From positions 132,973 to 196,972 of the forward strand of contig JACKCH010000016.1 of NCBI GenBank assembly GCA_020634115.1: a stretch of 64,000 nt of DNA. The letters are read 5' to 3'. Below are positions 7,513 through 18,900 of this stretch, in pieces. The translations under genes were made by a program, and so were the position numbers. Origin of the DNA: Anaerolineaceae bacterium. Lineage in GTDB: Bacteria > Chloroflexota > Anaerolineae > Aggregatilineales > Phototrophicaceae. The notes beneath the pieces were generated by a model. That model saw nothing but the letters and a program-made list of their open reading frames with translations, did not search any database and had not been told where the DNA came from. How positions within the stretch are numbered: the stretch's first letter is position 1; the number at the start of each line of letters is the position of its first letter.

Positions 7513-7725
7513 ATGAGTCACTATCTGGTACTGCCCTATACAATCGAGGTCATTCCCGATGACGGTGCATGGTTCGTGCAGATCAAGGAACTGCCCGGTT
7601 GTATGACCGAAGTTGATGAGTGGGACGAGATTCTGCCTGCCATTGAAGATGCCAAGCGTCTTTGGATTGAATTGGCGTTGGAGCGAAGTCGCGCCATCCC
7701 GGAGCCAATGGGCATCCTCCGGTAG
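7513..7725 (+). CDS. HicB-like antitoxin-fold protein
   Basis: 70 residues. YTIEVIPDDGAWFVQIKELPGCMTEVDEWDEILPAIEDAKRLWIELALE matches the partial RNase H fold of HicB-type proteins: a strand with DDG, the ELPGC turn, then a helix. No HicA toxin is present beside it. The gene starts 3 bases after the HNH stop and is followed 7 bases later by a DUF2442 reading frame, so it belongs to a compact plus-strand operon. It could be a stand-alone regulator or an orphan antitoxin. Confidence 0.65.
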   Translation: MSHYLVLPYTIEVIPDDGAWFVQIKELPGCMTEVDEWDEILPAIEDAKRLWIELALERSRAIPEPMGILR

Positions 7726-7732
7726 GCTGGTG

Positions 7733-8008
7733 ATGAAGCAGAATGAAACCCCGCGTGAAGAAGACCGGCCAATCGGTGTGCAGGTCAGTGAAGGTATGTT
7801 GCGCGTGCCGCTTCAGGATGGACGTGAGATTGCCACACCCCTGGAATGGTATCCTTCGCTGATGCAGGCCACGCCGGAACAATGAGCCAAGGTGGAACTG
7901 AGTTTATCGGGCATTTACTGGCCTGACTTGGACGAAGACCTCTCCATTGCCGGGATGCTGCGCGGCGTTCGCCCACCTCAGCAGCGGCAGACAGCGCACG
8001 AGCCATGA
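7733..8008 (+). pseudogene. DUF2442-type gene interrupted by an in-frame TGA
   Basis: The frame starting MKQNETPREEDRPIGVQV contains MLRVPLQDGREIATPLEWYPSLMQATPEQ in two halves typical of DUF2442 (a strand, DGR, PLxWYP, ATPEQ). It is then cut by TGA at 7883-7885. Reading on in the same frame gives AKVELSLSGIYWPDLDEDLS and IAGMLRG, the expected second half, up to a TGA at 8006-8008. The stop falls where the family usually has Arg, so a single CGA to TGA change explains it. The product would be a 50-residue fragment unless the stop is read through. DUF2442 genes often sit in toxin-antitoxin-like pairs; the function is unknown. Confidence 0.7.
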
Positions 8009-8051
8009 CACACCGGGAAATCCCCTGACTGTCCCCAAATCCATAGATATT

Positions 8052-8071
8052 GTACAATAGATTAAATGTTC
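8052..8071 (+). repeat. Promoter-like 20-bp block, copy 2
   Basis: GTACAATAGATTAAATGTTC matches copy 1 at 6641-6660 in 19 of 20 positions and stands in the same place relative to the truncated RHH-gene paralogue. Confidence 0.6.
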
Positions 8072-8087
8072 GATATAAGACTGTCTC

Positions 8088-8267
8088 ATGCCCTACGATC
8101 AATCCGACTCGAAAATTCCAGCCGAAGAACTTGCTGCGCTACGAGCGATGGTAAATCTCTCGGATGATGCACTGTGGGCGGTTGCCCGCGAGCAGATGTC
8201 GGACGAAGTGCTAACACGGATGTCTGTGCTGATGACGAAGAACCATTTTGTCATCAGCACCATGTAG
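8088..8267 (+). pseudogene. Truncated paralogue of the RHH-type gene
   Basis: A 59-residue reading frame from the ATG at 8088. Residues 24-37, LSDDALWAVAREQM, followed by SDEVLTRMSVLMTKN, align with LSDDTLWTIAREQM and LEKRISELLTRN of the gene at 6675-7094, but the RHH N-terminus and the charged C-terminus are absent. No HNH gene follows. With the repeated upstream block, this is best read as a decayed second module. It could still be translated into a small protein. Confidence 0.55.
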
Positions 8268-8309
8268 ATTGTCCAATAAACGGTGTTCTTCAAAAAGAGG
8301 CAGTGATTC

Positions 8310-8747
8310 ATGGAAATGGACAAAGAGATACCTGAAAATATGCTGGCTGCGTGTGGGATGAACTGTTATGTCTGTTACGTGCATTTGAAGAAAAACAAAC
8401 CGTGTATGGGCTGTCATGGACGAGATGATAGTAAGCCCAATCATTGCCGGGAATGCAAGATAAAAGATTGTGCAGTAAGTCATGGTGTTGATTTTTGTTT
8501 TGACTGTCCATCCTTTCCTTGTGTGATCATCAAACGTCTGGATAGAAGCTATAGGCAAAGATACCAGGTAAGCCTCATTGACGGCGCTGTTTTGCTCAAG
8601 TCCATTGGCGCAAAACAATACCTGCTTAACGAAAAAGCGAAGTGGTCGTGCGCTGATTGTGGCGGTATCGTATCTTTACATGACCGTGTCTGTTCAGAAT
8701 GTGGAAAAGCGGTTCGGCCAAGTACCCCCCCAACAGATGAACCCTAA
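8310..8747 (+). CDS. Cysteine-rich DUF3795-type protein
   Basis: 145 residues with 15 cysteines. The first two thirds (AACGMNCYVCYVHLKKNKPCMGCHG, CRECKIKDCAV, FCFDCPSFPC) follow the DUF3795 layout, a small predicted zinc-binding protein. The C-terminus adds a separate zinc ribbon, CADCGG and CSECGK. Its base composition is noticeably more AT-rich than the neighbours, suggesting separate acquisition into the element. An ATG at 8316 is an alternative start. Function is unknown. Confidence 0.7.
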   Translation: MEMDKEIPENMLAACGMNCYVCYVHLKKNKPCMGCHGRDDSKPNHCRECKIKDCAVSHGVDFCFDCPSFPCVIIKRLDRSYRQRYQVSLIDGAVLLKSIGAKQYLLNEKAKWSCADCGGIVSLHDRVCSECGKAVRPSTPPTDEP

Positions 8748-8770
8748 ATTAAACCATCAAGGAAATTCGA

Positions 8771-10554
<1,784 letters not shown>

Positions 10555-10568
10555 TTACCGGACGAAAT

Positions 10569-10596
10569 TGTATATTCGGGGCGGTATACCTGTCAA
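10569..10596 (-). promoter_or_regulatory. Promoter of tRNA-Ala
   Basis: On the minus strand TTGACA (10591-10596) and TATACA (10569-10574) are separated by 16 bases and stand about 15 bases upstream of the tRNA. Little else is visible between this and the aldehyde dehydrogenase gene (10597-10809). Confidence 0.75.
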
Positions 10597-10809
10597 GGTT
10601 GGGTTCGCTGGCGCCACCAGAAAAGTATGCTGTCAGGCGCACCCAACCTACAATTCACATTCCAGTGGAGCGGGGGGGTGTTGAGATGGTCTATCGGCAA
10701 GCAACCCCGCCGTATCATATACCTCCCCGCCGCCAGTGAAGCCCTTTGTGTCAGCTGATACTTTTTACCGAAGATCATGCTTCCGCAAAGGGCATTCACA
10801 GATTGCGGC

Positions 10810-12204
10810 TTATACCTCTACTCGCAGGTGGAAGGACTTCGGCCGGGTCAGGCTTTCGTAGCCTAACACCGAGAGTGTGCAACCGCGCCCACTATCTTTG
10901 ACACCTGTCCACGCCAGTTCCGGGTCAAGATAATCGCAGCGATTCATATACCAGGTGCCGGTGTTCACGTTATCCCCGATATGAATCGCCTGATCTACAT
11001 CCTGCGTCCAGATCGAAGCCGTCAGTCCGTAGAGGCTGTCATTCATCAGAGCGATGGCCTCATCGTCATCTTTTACTTTCATGATACCGACCACCGGGCC
11101 GAAACTCTCTTCCATCATGACATCCATGCTGTGATCCACGTCCACCAGGATTTGCGGCGCGAGGTACGGTGTGCCGTCCTGGTTGGCAGGGAATAGCGCT
11201 GGGTCAATCAGCGCCTTCGCGCCTTTCTGCACGGCCTGAGCGATGTGCTGGCGCACGACATCCGCCGCGCTGGTACGCACCATCGGGCCAAGCGTTGTCG
11301 CTGGGTCGAGCGGGTTGCCCAACACGTACTGTCTGGTCAGTTCCACCGCGCCCTCGACAAACTCGTCGTAGACATCCTGATGTACATAGATGCGCTCGAC
11401 GCCACAGCAGGATTGGCCGCTGTTGAAGAATGCACCATCCACGACATTTTCAATCGCGTGGGCCATGTTGACATCCGGGCGTACATAAGCCGGGTCTTTA
11501 CCGCCCAACTCCATGCCAGTGGCGATAAACCGCTGGCTGGCAGCGGCCTGTACCGCGTGTCCGCCAGGAACAGAGCCGGTGAACGCCACAAATGCGACGC
11601 GCTCATCGCCGATTGCCTGATTGACGCCGGTGTGTGTCATGTGCAGATGTTGAATCACACCCTCCGGTATTCCGGCAGCGCGGAAGGCTTCGGTATAGCG
11701 TTCGGCCACCAGTGGCGTCTGGTTCGAGTGCTTGAGAACCACCGTGTTTCCGGCCATCAGCGCCGGGACGATCGAATTGACCGACGTGAGGTACGGGTAA
11801 TTCCAGGGCGCTAAGACTAGCACTACACCCAACGGCTCGCGGCGGATAAACCGCTGGAAACCATCTTTCGGCGCGGTGGGGAGGTCACGCAGCGCATCCG
11901 GTGCGATGGCGACCATGTGCCGGGCGCGTTCCTGGAAACCGCGTGTAATCTCCCCTGGGGAATAGCGGATAGGCCGCCCCATCTGCCAACTGAGTTCAGC
12001 GGCGACAGCATCCACGTTATCCAGCATGTACTGTACCGCCCGCTCACAGATCGCGGCGCGTTCTTCGATAGGCGTGTGTTTCCAGTCCCGCTGGGCGTCT
12101 ACTGCCCGCCCCAAAGCGGTGTCAATCTCAGCTTCTGTCGCCAGTGGACGCTCAACATAAAGCGAGCCATCTACCGGTGTAATCGTTCGTTGTGTTGCGG
12201 TCAT
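10810..12204 (-). CDS. NAD(P)-dependent aldehyde dehydrogenase
   Basis: About 464 residues. The catalytic cysteine is in FFNSGQSCCGVER, the general-base Glu in MELGGKDP, the Rossmann entry is APWNYPYLT and FTGSVPGG, and EESFGPVVGIMKV is the conserved C-terminal block. The closest family appearance is succinate-semialdehyde or gamma-glutamyl-aminobutyraldehyde dehydrogenase. The ATG at 12204 has GGAG eight bases upstream; a GTG at 12210 overlapping the SDR stop is also possible. It is the last gene of a three-gene minus-strand operon with an SDR and a glutamine-synthetase-like ligase, which points to oxidation of an aldehyde in polyamine or amine degradation. Confidence 0.85.
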   Translation of the reverse strand: MTATQRTITPVDGSLYVERPLATEAEIDTALGRAVDAQRDWKHTPIEERAAICERAVQYMLDNVDAVAAELSWQMGRPIRYSPGEITRGFQERARHMVAIAPDALRDLPTAPKDGFQRFIRREPLGVVLVLAPWNYPYLTSVNSIVPALMAGNTVVLKHSNQTPLVAERYTEAFRAAGIPEGVIQHLHMTHTGVNQAIGDERVAFVAFTGSVPGGHAVQAAASQRFIATGMELGGKDPAYVRPDVNMAHAIENVVDGAFFNSGQSCCGVERIYVHQDVYDEFVEGAVELTRQYVLGNPLDPATTLGPMVRTSAADVVRQHIAQAVQKGAKALIDPALFPANQDGTPYLAPQILVDVDHSMDVMMEESFGPVVGIMKVKDDDEAIALMNDSLYGLTASIWTQDVDQAIHIGDNVNTGTWYMNRCDYLDPELAWTGVKDSGRGCTLSVLGYESLTRPKSFHLRVEV

Positions 12205-12209
12205 CGTCA

Positions 12210-12983
12210 CTACTCCGGCGTCACGTAGGCAGCGGTGATGCCGCCATCCACCAGGAAGTTACTCCCGGTGACGAACGAGGACTCATCCGACGCGAGATAC
12301 AGGGCAGCATAGGCAATTTCCTTCGCTTCGCCAAAACGCCCCATTGGGATATGCACCAGACGGCGGTTCTTCTTCTCGTCGGTGTTCAGGTATTTCATGA
12401 GCAATTCTGTCCGCAGTGGGCCGGGGCAAAGCGCATTCACGCGGATACCCTCACGGGCATGAATCGTCGCCAGTTCGCGGGTCATGGAAAGCACTGCGCC
12501 TTTGCTGGCAGTATAGGCCAACTGTGGCGTGGCTGCACCCAATGATGCCACAAACGAGGCAGTATTGATGATGCTGCCGCCACCCGCCCGGCGGATGGCC
12601 GGAATGCCGTACTTGCAGCCCAGGAACACGCCTTTAACGTTGATTTGCATTGTCAAATCCCACACGTCCTCGGTGGTGTTGATGGCGTCGTCATCGTTGG
12701 CGTGGCTGATGCCCGCGTTGTTAAACAGGATGTGCAGCGCCCCGTAGGTATCCTCAGCGGCCTGAATCATCTTCTCGCAGTCGGCGGCTTTGGAGACATC
12801 GGCATGGACATAGATAGCTTTGCCGCCCTGCTGGGTGATTTCGTCCACCGTTTTCTGTCCGGCGGCGTCGTTCACATCCACCACGACAACCGACGCCCCT
12901 TCCTGGGCGAAAAGAACAGCGGTGTGATAACCGATACCACTGCCCGCTCCGGTAATGAGTGCAACTTTATCTTGTAAGCGCAT
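12210..12983 (-). CDS. Short-chain dehydrogenase/reductase (SDR)
   Basis: 257 residues with a full classical SDR signature: TGAGSGIG at 12-19, D-x-x-D of VDVND for cofactor choice (an Asp after strand 2, favouring NAD), NNAG near 88, a catalytic YTASK near 155, and LCPGPLRTELL after it. It ends LVDGGITAAY, the usual SDR C-terminus. It is adjacent to the aldehyde dehydrogenase (one-base overlap with its GTG) and 88 bases downstream of the glutamine-synthetase-like gene, so the three probably share one pathway. The substrate cannot be read from sequence. Confidence 0.85.
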   Translation of the reverse strand: MRLQDKVALITGAGSGIGYHTAVLFAQEGASVVVVDVNDAAGQKTVDEITQQGGKAIYVHADVSKAADCEKMIQAAEDTYGALHILFNNAGISHANDDDAINTTEDVWDLTMQINVKGVFLGCKYGIPAIRRAGGGSIINTASFVASLGAATPQLAYTASKGAVLSMTRELATIHAREGIRVNALCPGPLRTELLMKYLNTDEKKNRRLVHIPMGRFGEAKEIAYAALYLASDESSFVTGSNFLVDGGITAAYVTPE

Positions 12984-13070
12984 GGCTTATTACCCCTAGT
13001 GTAAATAGAAAATCGTTGACCTTATCACGCCGTATGTCGAAGTAAAATCGGCGTGGTTGGCTGCATGGTG

Positions 13071-14456
13071 TTAAATCCGTTCAAAATAGCGATTACGTTC
13101 CCAGTCCGTCACCCAACGGTTGAATTTCTGTACCTCGGTGCGGTAAAAGTGGGTGTAATGATCCACCACCGCATCCCCGAACGCCTGGCGGGAGAAGGTA
13201 CTGTTGGCGAACAGGTCTACCGCGTGTTCCAGCGTATACGGCACGCGCGGCAGGTGCTGCGCGGAGTAAATATCACCCTCGAAAATCTCCGGTGGCTCAG
13301 TCCTGTTGGCGACCCCATCCAGCCCGGAGGCCAGCGCCGCCGCCAGTCCCAGGTACGGGTTACAGTCCGCACCGGGGATACGGCACTCAATCCGCAGACT
13401 CCTGCCCGAACCTACCACACGGAAACCGGCAGTCCGGTTGTCATAGCTCCAGGCGATGCGCGTCGGCGCCCAGGAAAAATCCACATAGCGTTTATAGGAA
13501 TTGATGGTTGGGGCGTAGAACACCATCACGTCCGGTACATGCGCCATCCATCCGCCCAGGAACCAGCGGAAAATATCCGAACCCATCACCGGGCCGAACG
13601 GTTTATCCCCAGCGAAGGCGTTTTCACCTTCCTGCCACAGGCTCATGTGGATGTGGCAGCTCGACCCTGCTGCCGCGTCCGGGGTAGGTTTCGCCATAAA
13701 AGACACACTCATGCCGAGCGAGTCGGCCAATTCCTTCATGCACTGTTTAAAGACCGTGTGACGGTCTGCCATGGTGAGAACGTCGGCGTAACGGATGTTT
13801 AGCTCATGCTGGCCGTGCCCCCATTCACCTTTAGAAGTCTCAACCGGTACGCCGGACTGCTTGAGATGATGCCGGGCATGGCCGGTGAACTTCTCCTGTC
13901 GCGCTCCCTGGAGCATGTGATAATCTTCGATATACCAGCCCAACGGTTCGAGATGGTTGTACTCTTTTTCCGCCGCTTTTTTGTACGAATCCTCGTAAGC
14001 GTAATATTCCAATTCGGATGCTGCCATCGTTTTATATTGCGACTGCGCGGCCTGGTCAATCTGGTGGCGCAGAATCGAGCGTGGCGCAACTGGGGTATAG
14101 GTGTGGGTTTTTTCATCCTCAACATCGCACAGCACAAACGCGGTTTTCTCCAGCCAACTGGCGATCCGCAGCGTGCTGAAATCCGGCACAAGATGGAAAT
14201 CGCCATAGCCGCGCTCCCAGTTGGCAAACTGATAACCGGGAACCGGATCCATCTCCATATCCACCGTCAGCAGGTAGTTACACCCATGCGTCCCGTGCGC
14301 AGCGGCATCGTCTACGAAGAATTCAGCATCAAAACGTTTGCCCATCAGCCGACCATAGTGGTCAGTAAATCCCAGGACAATCGTTTCAATATCGCCGGCC
14401 TCAACCATATGGGTTAATTGGGCCATTGTCAACATGCCGCGTACTGTCGCCATCAT
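13071..14456 (-). CDS. Glutamine synthetase-family gamma-glutamyl ligase (PuuA/type III-like)
   Basis: 461 residues. Glutamine synthetase catalytic blocks are clear: ASELEYYAY (metal Glu), GEWGHGQHELNIRYADVL (Glu and Gln/His of the n2 site), FMAKPTPDAAAGSSCHIHMSLW (ATP-binding), and NSYKRYVDFSWAPTRIAWSYDNR (Arg-rich glutamate site). The wording of these motifs and the missing N-terminal glutamine-synthetase loop fit the gamma-glutamylpolyamine or gamma-glutamylanilide synthetases more than true GlnA. With a following SDR and aldehyde dehydrogenase, a gamma-glutamylated amine route is likely. PuuB-type oxidase and PuuD-type hydrolase genes are not nearby. Starts at 14456 or 14453 are both ATG. 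Confidence 0.75.
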   Translation of the reverse strand: MMATVRGMLTMAQLTHMVEAGDIETIVLGFTDHYGRLMGKRFDAEFFVDDAAAHGTHGCNYLLTVDMEMDPVPGYQFANWERGYGDFHLVPDFSTLRIASWLEKTAFVLCDVEDEKTHTYTPVAPRSILRHQIDQAAQSQYKTMAASELEYYAYEDSYKKAAEKEYNHLEPLGWYIEDYHMLQGARQEKFTGHARHHLKQSGVPVETSKGEWGHGQHELNIRYADVLTMADRHTVFKQCMKELADSLGMSVSFMAKPTPDAAAGSSCHIHMSLWQEGENAFAGDKPFGPVMGSDIFRWFLGGWMAHVPDVMVFYAPTINSYKRYVDFSWAPTRIAWSYDNRTAGFRVVGSGRSLRIECRIPGADCNPYLGLAAALASGLDGVANRTEPPEIFEGDIYSAQHLPRVPYTLEHAVDLFANSTFSRQAFGDAVVDHYTHFYRTEVQKFNRWVTDWERNRYFERI

Positions 14457-14476
14457 CTCTACCCTTTGCGCAAGAA

Positions 14477-14505
14477 ATATTATGAATATGTTATGTTTTG
14501 TTTAA
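14477..14505 (-). promoter_or_regulatory. Promoter of the ligase/SDR/ALDH operon
   Basis: On the minus strand TTAAAC (14500-14505), a 17-base spacer and TAATAT (14477-14482) lie about 20 bases before the ligase start. The local sequence is unusually AT-rich. Nothing else is recognised between 14506 and the lipoprotein stop at 14727. Confidence 0.55.
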
Positions 14506-14726
14506 GACCCGGCGCGACTGCCATCCGGGTGAAAAACGGGTTCACCTGCCGCATTCGTCCCTCAAATACCGGCAAAAAACCCCGGTTGGCGCACTGTAAC
14601 GAGCGACGCTAAATCTTAACATATTCTGCCTGAATTTGCCCACTTTATCTGGTCAGCGGGGTGAAGTATTTTGTGTAAATGGAGGTGGGGCAGGTGTCCC
14701 CGGTCACGCGGCCACAGCTATCCGAC

Positions 14727-15437
14727 TTAGTGCGATTTCCGAGAATCCATGTAAGTGGGGAACTCTAAGGGAAATGGCAGCCGGTACAAGGCGCTGACAT
14801 CCACCTGCTGACCATTGATCGTGAAATCGCCAAAGACCAGTGGAAGCGACATACGGATATGTGCGGCTTTGTCAAGCGGGGCATTGATGTTACACACAAT
14901 CATCCGGGGTGGGTCTTCAACAATAAGTGCCAGCAACATGGTTATTGTTCCATCGCCGGAGTTGAGCAGGTAGTATGCTGCGTCATACTGGTCCCAATGG
15001 AAACCACGCGGGACGGAAACGGCGGCCCTGCCGACATATTCCGGAATCTGGACGATCTGATTGAGAACACTTTCGGCGATGTTGGGGTCATTAGCCGGGA
15101 GATCGAACTCTTCCAGATAATGCACAAACAGGTGCATTTGTATGCCCTTAATCTGGTTGTCGTCGGCGAACATGGTGCTGAATTCCTGCGCGATCAGGAT
15201 TCCATCATCCATACTCCGCGCCTGCCACCCTGATGGCACTTTCAGACGAAGCCGGACGCCGTCACTTGCTAGTTCGGCCCACTCGTTTGATGTTGAACGA
15301 ACCTGTGCTGTTTCGCTTAAGGTCGCAGTTCCTTCTGGTGTATTATTTGATAAGTAGGCTGTCTGGCAGGCGGCCAGAAACCCCATGAACAACCACAATA
15401 TACGCGCGAATTTACTCACAACAACGTCCGTGTTCAA
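14727..15437 (-). CDS. Lipoprotein of unknown function
   Basis: 236 residues. An N-terminal hydrophobic segment (ARILWLFMGFL) ends in a lipobox LAAC, so the mature protein begins at Cys24 and is lipid-anchored outside the membrane. A polar Ser/Thr-rich linker (NNTPEGTATLSETAQVRSTS) follows. The rest (VRLRLKVPSGWQ, GILIAQEFS, VPRGFHWDQYDAAYYLL) resembles PsbP-like or DUF1795-like domains that assess a protein surface, but I do not recognise a specific family. It stands alone on its strand. Confidence 0.6.
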   Translation of the reverse strand: MNTDVVVSKFARILWLFMGFLAACQTAYLSNNTPEGTATLSETAQVRSTSNEWAELASDGVRLRLKVPSGWQARSMDDGILIAQEFSTMFADDNQIKGIQMHLFVHYLEEFDLPANDPNIAESVLNQIVQIPEYVGRAAVSVPRGFHWDQYDAAYYLLNSGDGTITMLLALIVEDPPRMIVCNINAPLDKAAHIRMSLPLVFGDFTINGQQVDVSALYRLPFPLEFPTYMDSRKSH

Positions 15438-15571
15438 CAGTAATCTGTCCCGATGATGATGATCACTCTATCCTAGCATGACCCAGGAAGGGACAGTATA
15501 AACACTAAACACTTTCTCATGACAAGGGCCAGGCATATTTTGCCGAATCTTCAAGGCCCTCGAAAAATCCG

Positions 15572-15616
15572 ACATTAATTAATGTTTGCATTACCAAATT
15601 TGGTTTATACTAGTAT
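15572..15616. repeat. Three consecutive perfect palindromes in an intergenic region
   Basis: ACATTAATTAATGT (15572-15585), ACCAAATTTGGT (15593-15604) and ATACTAGTAT (15607-15616) stand one after the other within 45 bases. They lie in the 537-base gap between the divergent lipoprotein and histidine-kinase genes. They may be binding sites for dimeric regulators. I see no other feature in the gap; TATTAT at 15613-15618 could be a -10. Confidence 0.55.
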
Positions 15617-15974
15617 TATAGGGGAAATAATTGGGGTGATGGCTAGGATTTTGAGACCTTGTTTTACGAGCAAAATAATCCCTTATCGAAAGAACCAAAT
15701 TTACTTAAATAGTAGTTACGCAGTTGACCAATCGGGCGGGGGCTCGTGCCACTTATAGCTTTGTTAATGGAGTTTAATCGGGTACCAGGCAAGGTTTATT
15801 TGCCATATAGCAGCAACCACGTAGGGTTGCACGGCCCTTATTGAAGAGCCGATCTCCACACCATTTTTCAGAGTGCAAAAGCCCACTGTTCTACAAGAAA
15901 TTTCTTCTCTAACTGTGTAACATCTGGTGTGATATATACCGCCCGGAGTATACATAAGCTGAGGGGCAAAACCG

Positions 15975-18900
15975 ATGACGGACGACGGGATGTTGGATCG
16001 CCTGAGGGAGAAAGAAGCCGCATTAGAGGCCGCACAGTCACGCATTATTGAGCTTGAAGCACAGTTGGCGCTCACCCGGCAGCCGCCAGTCACAGATAGT
16101 CACGCGCAGATGGAATCGCGCATTGAGATGATTCTCGCCCACAGCCTCGATTGCATCGTACTGACCGATACAGATTTTAAGATTCAACAGACCAACCCTG
16201 CTTTTCGCACCCTGTTTCACCTTTCAGATGATGAATGTCTTGAAGATTCTCTGTTTGATTTAATCCACCCGGATGATCGGGAGCGGGTGGAAACAGTGCT
16301 TCAGAGCGGGATCGCTGAGCGTACCGATAAACGATTAGAAACGCAGCTTGTTTGGAAAGATCATGTCGTGATTGATGTGGAACTCAGCATGGATTATATT
16401 CATGCGCACACCACAGAATCTCCCGGGCTGATCTGCGTGATGCGCGATATAACTCAATACAAACAGAACCAGAAGGCGCTGAACGAAGAGCGCAACCTGT
16501 TGCGAACCCTGATTGATACTATACCTGATTTTATTTATATCAAAGATACTCGGCATCGCTTTCTTCTCAGTAATGTGGCGCATGCCGAGGCCCGAGGGCA
16601 TAGTACCCCGGACGACCTGATTGGTAAAACCGATTTTGATTTCTTTTCGCCGGAACTAGCCAAGCAGTTTATGGCCGATGAAGTGGAAGTGATGCGTACT
16701 GGAACCCCCATGCTGAACTACGAGGAACAGTCAATGGGGATTGGTGGTGAAGTTATGTGGGCATCATCCAGCAAAGTGCCTTTGTATAACATGGACGGGG
16801 AGATAATAGGTCTGGTAGGGATTACTCGTGACATCACTGATAGTAAAGCAATTGAAAATGCGTTGCTCCTGGAGCAGGAGAAGTTATACGAATCCCAACA
16901 GATGCTGCAAACTGTGCTGGATACAATTCCAGTGCGGGTTTTCTGGAAAGACCGTCATGGGATTTACCAGGGATGTAATCGGCTGTACGCCCAGGATGCC
17001 GGATTGTTTTCTCCGTCAGATATTGTTGGGAAGCGTGATGGCGACCTCCCCTGGACGGATGATGAAACAGCAGTTTATCTTGCCGCTGATGAGGCAGTGA
17101 TGACGAGAGGTGTCCCTAAACTCAATTACGAAGCATCCAAACATACAGCTATCGGAGAACACCTGATTGTTCAGGCCAACAAGTTGCCCATGCGGGATTT
17201 TCAGGGGCGGGTTGTGGGTATCCTGGGGACATATATGGATATTACAGGCCGTAAACAGGCTGAAGATCAATTGCGTCGATATGCCAGAGAGATTGAAGAC
17301 CTGTACAATAATGCGCCTTGTGGTTATCACTCTATTGACGGACAGGGAGTCTACCTTCGAATCAATGATACGGAGCTAAAGTGGCTCGGCTATACCCGTG
17401 AGGAGGTGGTCGGCAAACTCAGGATTTCGGATATCCTAACCCCTGAAAGCCAAAAACTTATCGCCGTGAACTTTCCCATTGTTAAAGAACGAGGGCATGT
17501 TTCCAACCTAGAATTGGAGTTTATCCGCAAAGACGGCAGTATCCTGCCGGTGCTGGCGAGTGGTACAGCGATTTGGAACGAGAACGGTGAGTTCGCCATG
17601 AGCCGCTCAATCCTGTTTGATATGACCGAACGCAAGCAGATTGACGATGCCCTTCGCCACAGCGAACAACAACTGCGCGAGTCCCGGCGGATGCTGCAAA
17701 CGGTCCTAGATACCATTCCGGTTGGGGTGTTCTGGAAGGATAAGGAGTCCGTTTACCAGGGATGCAACCGCCAGTATGCTTTAGATGCTGGCCTCGGTTC
17801 TCCAGCGACCATTGTGGGCAAACGGGATACGGATATATGGCCGAAAGCGAAAGCTGCTGAATATCTGAGCAGTGATCGGGGTATTCTGTCAAATAACATA
17901 ACTCGGTCAGTTTTTGAAAACTCCCGTATCAATGCAGCGGGTAATCTGATGTGGGTAGCGGTCACGAAAGTCCCGTTAGTGAACCCGGAAGGCGAAATCA
18001 TCGGTATTCTGGGCGCTTACATGGATATTTCAGATCGGAAGCAGGCGGAGGATGCGCTGCGTGAAAATGAGGAACGTCTCCGGATTTTGTTTGCAGCCAT
18101 GCCGGATGCGATTTTGCTCATCACGGCCAAAGGGGTGATGGCTGATGTCAACCCGGCTGCGCTGCGCTTGACCGGACTGCCGCGTGAACAACTGATTGGT
18201 AAACATTTTTCCGAATTAGAGGGTGTGCTTTTATCAGACCATTGGGGCCATATCCAGGAGTCTTTGAGCCAGGATAAAACGGAGCTGGGACAGATGGATT
18301 GTCGCATCCAACATAATGATGGCACATTACATAGCATTGAGGTGCTGTTTCATCCTGTACGGATTCGGGGGGAACGCTATAACCTGGGAATCGCCCGCGA
18401 TATGACACTGCACAAACGTTACGAGGAGACGCTGGAACGGGCGTTGGAGCAGGAACGTGAACTCGGCCAACTGAAATCGCGTTTTCTGTCCATCGCCTCG
18501 CATGAATTCCGCAATCCACTGGCCGTGATTATGAGTTCAGCCGATATGGTCATCCGCTATCGTGACCGAATGTCAGACGTGGAAATGAATGACCGCCTGG
18601 AAAAAATACGGGGGCAGGTGGCTCATCTGAAGAGCATTATTGAGGATGTGCTGGAACTAGAAGGCCTGCAGCAAGGGCGAATCCACTTCAACCCGGAGAA
18701 GGGTAATCTGGATGCGTTGTGCCGTGACATTGTGGAGGAATTCAGCACGTCCCCCGGCCAGACTCATGAGCTGCGTTATACTGGCCCGGAAACACCCATT
18801 ATCACGATTTTTGACCTACGTCTGATGCGCCAGGTCGTCACGAACCTGATCTCGAACGCCATTAAATATTCCCCCGGTAAGGATGTCATTTGGATTAATC

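Noticed and set aside
10593..10799. A 68-residue minus-strand frame between the tRNA and the aldehyde dehydrogenase
   Set aside because: It overlaps the tRNA promoter and lacks a ribosome site and any family likeness.
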